A DNA stretch of 64,000 nt from CAG-882 sp050874385 (GTDB lineage Bacteria; Bacillota; Clostridia; Lachnospirales; Lachnospiraceae): assembly GCA_050874385.1 (NCBI GenBank), contig JBNMKO010000005.1, positions 1 through 64,000 of the forward strand, read 5' to 3'. The position numbers and the translations under genes are program-made. Each line of letters begins with the position of its first letter. The stretch's first letter is position 1. Shown here one piece after another: positions 59,974-64,000 of the stretch. The notes under the pieces were generated by a model, which was not told where the DNA came from, did no database searches, and saw only the letters and a program-made list of their open reading frames with translations.

Positions 59974-60094
59974 GGTCGGACGGCACATCGGATGTGCCTT
60001 GCAAGGTGTTTCACTTTTAGGTGAAATTCCCGGATGGACATAAGTATTATGAGCCAGATAAGACGTAAAAAGTCTTGTCCGGCTCTATTTTTTT
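59974..60094 (+). ncRNA. Structured leader RNA with terminator, riboswitch or attenuator candidate
   Basis: Starting at the predicted transcript 5' end: hairpin GGCACAT (59982-59988) / ATGTGCC (59992-59998); hairpin TTTCAC (60009-60014) / GTGAAA (60021-60026); then an intrinsic terminator, GAGCC...AAGAC (60051-60064) pairing with GTCTT...GGCTC (60072-60085) and T7 at 60088-60094. The ribosome site GGAGGA starts at the very next base. The 5' end GTCGGAC (59975-59981) can pair along its whole length with GTCCGGC (60077-60083) in the terminator's right arm, one G-T pair, so an alternative fold would break the terminator. I do not recognise a known riboswitch class. Confidence 0.7.
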
Positions 60095-60106
60095 GGAGGA
60101 AAATGT

Positions 60107-61429
60107 ATGGATTTGTTAAAAGACAATCTAAGAAAACTGTATCTGAAATTTTTAATTCCGTCTCTTGGAAGTGCAATGGTTATGTCAATCTATACACTGA
60201 CGGATGCGATTGTAATCGGAAAAGGTGTAGGCGCGGATGCACTTGCCGCACTCAGTATCACGACACCACTATTGTGTATTTTGATGTCGATGGGGATACT
60301 GTTTGGCGTGGGCGGCTCTGTACAGATGAGTGTTTGCAGGGGAACAGGAAGTTATGAAAAATCCAACCGCTTTTTTACGCTGTCATTTTTTACGTTGGCA
60401 TTTATTTCAGTTGTACTATGGATGGTATATGGATTTGGCATTTCCGCGCTTCTTAAGGTTATGGGTGCTAACGATGTTCTTTATCCGTATGCGATGGCAT
60501 ATATGAAATACATAAATATATTTATTCCCGTAGCGGTATTTTCAAATTACTTTGCAATATTTGTAAGGGCGGACGGTGACCCGAATAGGGCAATGTTCGG
60601 AGTTATGCTCGGCGGTGTCGCAAATATTGTGCTTGATATTGTCTTTGTTTTTCCGCTTCAAATGGGAATAGGCGGAGCTGCGCTTGCGTCTGCGATTGGT
60701 ATGGTTATTCAGGTTTTAGTTGGGATATCACATTTTTTCAGCCGCAAAAATGGACTAAAGTTTATAAAGCCAAAGCATGTATTTTCAAGCATAGGACAGA
60801 TTATAAGCAATGGTATTCCAAGTTTTTTCAATGAATTTGCAAATGGATTTATTGTGTTTTTGTTTAACATTCAGATATTAAAATACTGCGGAGACACGGC
60901 TCTATCCGTGTACAGTGTGATATCCAATTGTGTGATTTTGTTCAATTCTCTGTTTACGGGAGTTGGTCAGTCAATTCAGCCGATTATTGCAACCAATTTT
61001 GGTGCCGGGAAATGGGAAAGAATTAAGAAAGTGAAAAATATGGCTTTTGTGACAATCATATTTATGGGATTTCTTTTTTCAATGAGTGGAGTGTTATTTC
61101 CTACGATTGTATGCTCCATATTTATGAAACTTGATGAGAGCATGACAGTGATTGCACAAAATGGTGTGCGAAAGTATTTTATGGCATTTTTGCCGATGGG
61201 AATTAATTTATTGACATCGTATTATCTGCAATCGGTTCTGTGCGTGAAGAAATCACTGTGCATATCGCTTCTTAGAAACGTAATTTTAAGCGGGTTGGCG
61301 ATTATAGTTTTCCCTCTGATATTTGAAGGAGACAGTCTGTGGGTTGTGATGCCGGTTGTGGAGACGATTGTTTTATTGTTGAGCTTGACATTTTTGCACA
61401 AATCAAATAAAGTGGCGGTGAGCATGTAA
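60107..61429 (+). CDS. MATE family exporter under leader control
   Basis: 440 residues with twelve predicted membrane segments. N-terminal repeat FLIPSLGSAMVMSIYTLTDAIVIGKGVGADALAALSI, second repeat NGIPSFFNEFANGFIVFLFNIQILKYCGDTALSVYSV. Closest in look to the MepA/DinF-like Clostridial MATE group. It exports a toxic cation or metabolite using Na+ or H+. GGAGGA lies six bases upstream of the ATG, directly after the leader terminator, so expression should depend on read-through. Only about 27% length match is expected with the other MATE gene at 25242, and the two are not recent duplicates by eye. Confidence 0.93.
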   Translation: MDLLKDNLRKLYLKFLIPSLGSAMVMSIYTLTDAIVIGKGVGADALAALSITTPLLCILMSMGILFGVGGSVQMSVCRGTGSYEKSNRFFTLSFFTLAFISVVLWMVYGFGISALLKVMGANDVLYPYAMAYMKYINIFIPVAVFSNYFAIFVRADGDPNRAMFGVMLGGVANIVLDIVFVFPLQMGIGGAALASAIGMVIQVLVGISHFFSRKNGLKFIKPKHVFSSIGQIISNGIPSFFNEFANGFIVFLFNIQILKYCGDTALSVYSVISNCVILFNSLFTGVGQSIQPIIATNFGAGKWERIKKVKNMAFVTIIFMGFLFSMSGVLFPTIVCSIFMKLDESMTVIAQNGVRKYFMAFLPMGINLLTSYYLQSVLCVKKSLCISLLRNVILSGLAIIVFPLIFEGDSLWVVMPVVETIVLLLSLTFLHKSNKVAVSM

Positions 61430-61616
61430 AATGCGGATTGAGAGTTGCTTTGTTTTGGGAAAATAGACTGTTTTGCTGGGCGATATCCTTATGTTAAGAA
61501 TTTTTAAGATTTTTTCTATGCAGATTTTAAGATTTACGTTCTATACTTAAATATAGAAGGACATAAATTGAGTTAATATATATGATTTATGGCATGGGAA
61601 AGAGAGGTTCTTAACT

Positions 61617-61970
61617 ATGGAAATTAATGGAGATTTACAGACAGTCAGTATGCAGATGCAGTATGGAGCAGGCACTTCAAAAATGGCAAGTGAGGTTAGC
61701 ACTTCAAAAAGTTCAGATGAGACAAGTGCTTCAAAAACATCAGATTTGGCAGCATATAGCAAAACAAAGAGTATGGCTAATACAAAATATACAGCTGTGA
61801 GCAAGGATGGAGATACGCTTGAGCTTTCTTCAAGCGCGATAAACAGCAGTAGCTCTGACACCATTTCTGATACGGAGCTTGCAACCTACACGGAAAGTAA
61901 ATTGAGACAACTTCTGTCATCAAACCAGATTACAAGACAGCAGTATGAAAAGGCGATAAGTGGCAAGTAA
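61617..61970 (+). CDS. Small Ser/Thr-rich protein, unknown
   Basis: 117 residues. The first ~80 residues are Ser/Thr/Lys-rich and probably disordered (SKMASEVSTSKSSDETSASK), followed by SKDGDTLELSSSAINSSS and a helical end ELATYTESKLRQLLSSNQI then TRQQYEKAISGK. Similar KDGDxLELS plus LRxLLxxxxITxxQYxKA endings occur in small Lachnospiraceae proteins of unknown role, sometimes near flagellar genes. No signal peptide. GAGAGG precedes the ATG. A 12-bp hairpin follows at 62036. Confidence 0.65.
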   Translation: MEINGDLQTVSMQMQYGAGTSKMASEVSTSKSSDETSASKTSDLAAYSKTKSMANTKYTAVSKDGDTLELSSSAINSSSSDTISDTELATYTESKLRQLLSSNQITRQQYEKAISGK

Positions 61971-62035
61971 AAAAGGAGCTTATTAGCAAAATTGTATATA
62001 GGTCAGTATAGAGTTATTTACGCACAAATATTTAA

Positions 62036-62067
62036 AAGGTCATCGGAGATAATTTTCCGGTGACCTT
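62036..62067 (+). terminator. Hairpin, terminator-like
   Basis: AAGGTCATCGGA (62036-62047) pairs with TCCGGTGACCTT (62056-62067), one G-T pair, eight-base loop. No strong T-run; likely a weak terminator ahead of the two-component genes. Confidence 0.55.
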
Positions 62068-62129
62068 ATTGTGTATTGTGAGATGTTTTGCTAAAATTAT
62101 TTAAAAATATTATGACGAGGTATGAACAG

Positions 62130-62852
62130 ATGAGTTCTCAGGTTATATTGGTTGTGGAGGATGAGCCGGATATCAGAGAGGGAATACGCATTTTGCTTGG
62201 TGGCGAGGGATATATTGTCTTGGAGGCTTCATCGGGTGAGGAAGCGCTTGCACAGATAAATGACACGGTTGACCTTGTAATTTTGGATATTATGTTGCCT
62301 GGAATATCGGGCTTGAAGGTTTGCGAGGAGATTAGAAAAAGCTGTAATGTGCCTATTTTGTTTTTGACGGCTAAATCTCAGGAGTCGGATAAGACACTTG
62401 GACTTATGGCAGGCGGCGATGATTATTTGTCCAAGCCGTTTTCATACGGCGAGCTTATCGCGCGCGTAAAGGCATTGCTTAGACGGTATTGTGTTTATAA
62501 GGGAAAAAATCAGGCTATAACGCTTGACCGAAATCAGATATTGGAATCCGGCAGAATTAAGATTGCGATTGACAGAAATGAGGTGTGGAAAGATGGCATC
62601 CCGCTTGATTTGACGGAGATTGAGTACAAAATCTTGCTTCTTTTGATTTCACACCCGCAGAGAACATTTTCGACGCATACGATATATGAGAGTGTGTGGG
62701 AGGAGCCTTATACATACAGTGCCAACAGCACAATTATGGTTCATATAAGAAAACTTCGGACAAAGATAGAGGACGACCCGCAAAATCCGGTTTACATTAA
62801 AAATATCTGGGGAAAGGGATATCGCTATGAAACAGAAAAAACAGTTGTTTAA
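62130..62852 (+). CDS. OmpR/VanR-type response regulator
   Basis: 240 residues from the ATG at 62130, nine bases after ACGAGGT; ATG 62112 and TTG 62088 are alternative starts. Receiver with VVEDEPD (8-14) and phospho-acceptor Asp53 in LVILDIMLPG, Lys in DYLSKPFSYGEL. C-terminal winged helix: IEYKILLLLISHPQRTFSTHTIYESVWEEPY and a closing IKNIWGKGYRYE. The VanR-like form often governs cell-envelope or antibiotic response. It overlaps the kinase gene by 26 bases. Confidence 0.95.
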   Translation: MSSQVILVVEDEPDIREGIRILLGGEGYIVLEASSGEEALAQINDTVDLVILDIMLPGISGLKVCEEIRKSCNVPILFLTAKSQESDKTLGLMAGGDDYLSKPFSYGELIARVKALLRRYCVYKGKNQAITLDRNQILESGRIKIAIDRNEVWKDGIPLDLTEIEYKILLLLISHPQRTFSTHTIYESVWEEPYTYSANSTIMVHIRKLRTKIEDDPQNPVYIKNIWGKGYRYETEKTVV

Positions 62853-64000
62853 GCCATACGGTCTAAGGGCGCGTTTTGTGTTTTCGATAATAACCTCCGC
62901 TTTGATATGTGGATTTTTCTTTTGCGGACTTTATTATTCCACAGATTATTTTCTTACAAGGTATTTTGAACAGTCTGATTTCGAGGAAAAGCATATAAAA
63001 AAACAAGGTGAGAGTTTGCAGCAATTTATAAATGATAATAATATTTCCAGCGAAGATTTCTCAAAGCTAAAGGAGTGGGAGCGCAGACAGCCCATGATTT
63101 TGCTGGAATTATATTCGGATGACGCATGTATATACAGCTCATTTTATGATGTATATGAAGACAAGAGCAGCAGGATGCACAATGAACCTGAATTTAAAAG
63201 AGAAGAATATACTGTGGCAATAACGCTTGCGGATATGAGTGTGAATGCAGTCATGCACTCGGATTTCACTTACAGATATTATATATTCAGGACGGCATTT
63301 TCAATTATTGCATCGCTTATTTTATTTCTTATTATGTTTTTACGCAGCAATCAAAAACTAATACATTATATTTGCCGTTTGAATGCGGAAGTGCAAATCC
63401 TTGAGGGTGGAAATCTTGAGTATGAGGTGTCTGTTGAGGGAAATGATGAGATAACGGAGCTTGCAAAAAGCATGAACCGCATGAGAAAATCTTTTCAGCA
63501 GCAGCACGAGACGGAGCAGCAACTTCATCAGGCGAATAAAAAGCTTATCACGGAAATGTCGCATGATTTGAGAACACCGTTGACGGGAATGATGTTGTAC
63601 ATTGAAATTTTGAGAACACACCGCTATAAAAACGATGAAGAATTGCAGGATTATCTTGAAAAAATAGATGCGAAAGCTCACCAGATGAAATTGATTTCAG
63701 ACCATCTTTTTGAATATTCCCTTGAAAATGTGACTGAAAGACAGGATGAACTTTTGAGCATGGAACAGGCATTTGGGAAAACGGTAAATGGATTTATCGA
63801 TGAACTTACTGCGAGAGGTTTTACCGTTTCGTCGGAAATAAAGTGGAGTCCATGCTTTGTGCAAATAAAATCCGAATATATAAACCGTATTTTTGAGAAT
63901 GTGATATCAAACATAGTTAAGTACGCGGAAAACTCGGCAGAAATCAGAATTGAGACGATTGCGTCCAATGGATACAGTGGTTTTTCGATTATGAACACAT
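62827..64000 (+). CDS. VanS-type sensor histidine kinase (3' end beyond the window)
   Basis: Open from the ATG at 62827 to the right edge with no stop (391 codons visible). Two membrane segments (about 19-40 and 157-178) flank a ~115-residue extracellular sensor. A HAMP-like linker follows (NAEVQILEGGNLEYEVSVEGNDEITELAKSMNRM), then the HisKA motif ITEMSHDLRTPLTG with phospho-His246, and the N-box INRIFENVISNIVKYA. The rest of the ATPase domain lies outside. Starts inside the regulator gene, so the pair is translationally coupled. Confidence 0.93.
   Translation, partial: MKQKKQLFKPYGLRARFVFSIITSALICGFFFCGLYYSTDYFLTRYFEQSDFEEKHIKKQGESLQQFINDNNISSEDFSKLKEWERRQPMILLELYSDDACIYSSFYDVYEDKSSRMHNEPEFKREEYTVAITLADMSVNAVMHSDFTYRYYIFRTAFSIIASLILFLIMFLRSNQKLIHYICRLNAEVQILEGGNLEYEVSVEGNDEITELAKSMNRMRKSFQQQHETEQQLHQANKKLITEMSHDLRTPLTGMMLYIEILRTHRYKNDEELQDYLEKIDAKAHQMKLISDHLFEYSLENVTERQDELLSMEQAFGKTVNGFIDELTARGFTVSSEIKWSPCFVQIKSEYINRIFENVISNIVKYAENSAEIRIETIASNGYSGFSIMNT

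Noticed and set aside
59974..60094. Assignment of the MATE leader to the FMN or cobalamin riboswitch class
   Set aside because: Only the short GGTGAAATTCCC string matches; the multi-stem cores of those aptamers are not present, and the string is part of a simple hairpin here.
1..64000. tRNA, rRNA, CRISPR arrays, transposases, integrases or phage genes
   Set aside because: None seen on reading; short repeats found are dispersed or a two-unit tandem, without spacer-repeat regularity.

Overview
The window looks like chromosome of a motile, anaerobic, low-to-mid GC Firmicute, most probably a Lachnospiraceae-type gut or rumen plant-polysaccharide degrader (Lachnospira/Eubacterium/Butyrivibrio-like; the species cannot be named from sequence alone). 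Reasons: strong AGGAGG-type ribosome sites, lipoprotein sugar-binding proteins next to YesM/YesN-type two-component systems, DUF624, DUF6472 and C_GCAxxG small proteins, a sigma-28 flagellar promoter, chemoreceptors, and no respiratory genes. No rRNA, tRNA, CRISPR array, transposase or phage gene was found.

Layout. 1-8000: a YesM-type sensor kinase (cut by the left edge) faces a sugar ABC importer operon that also carries a GH88 unsaturated uronyl hydrolase, a DUF624 membrane protein and a discoidin-like protein. This is an uptake and processing unit for unsaturated uronide oligosaccharides such as pectin or glycosaminoglycan lyase products. 8000-17540: a chemoreceptor fused to a YcgR-like PilZ module, a CarD-like regulator, a CE12-type acetylesterase, DegV, a membrane-Nudix fusion and two or three small flagellum- or surface-associated proteins. 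17700-25120: a second ABC importer with its own YesM/YesN pair and a GH30 glycosidase. 25240-29680: a MATE pump opposite a LysR gene, then a MerR gene opposite an NmrA-like/flavoprotein operon with a textbook MerR operator. 30070-38800: GH3, a GPH-type symporter and a GH78 alpha-L-rhamnosidase, followed by a LysR-AraC operon in the opposite direction. 39100-51920: an accessory redox and stress region holding three flavodoxin-like proteins, CMD and CMD-cupin proteins, an SDR, DUF2000, C_GCAxxG, LysR/GntR/TetR regulators, an oleate hydratase and an aldo/keto reductase. 51930-57020: an AraC regulator with duplicated operator-like repeats, an SDR remnant and a 1207-residue fused ABC exporter. 57020-59830: debris, then a FIST sensor gene broken by one in-frame TAG, followed by a soluble chemotaxis transducer. 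59940-61430: a consensus promoter and a structured, terminator-bearing leader in front of a second MATE gene. 61600-64000: a small serine-rich protein and a VanR/VanS-type two-component system cut by the right edge.

How it works together: the catabolic blocks pair import with enzymes for pectin and hemicellulose side chains (uronyl hydrolase, acetylesterase, rhamnosidase, beta-glucosidase, GH30). The importers appear to be controlled by adjacent two-component systems, as the promoters lack good -35 boxes. The most notable unexplained items are the FIST gene with an in-frame amber codon, the MATE leader RNA, the paired AraC-type operators, a dispersed palindromic repeat with compensatory base changes, and gene fusions (MCP-YcgR, membrane-Nudix). 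Readings are by eye; no alignment or folding program was run.
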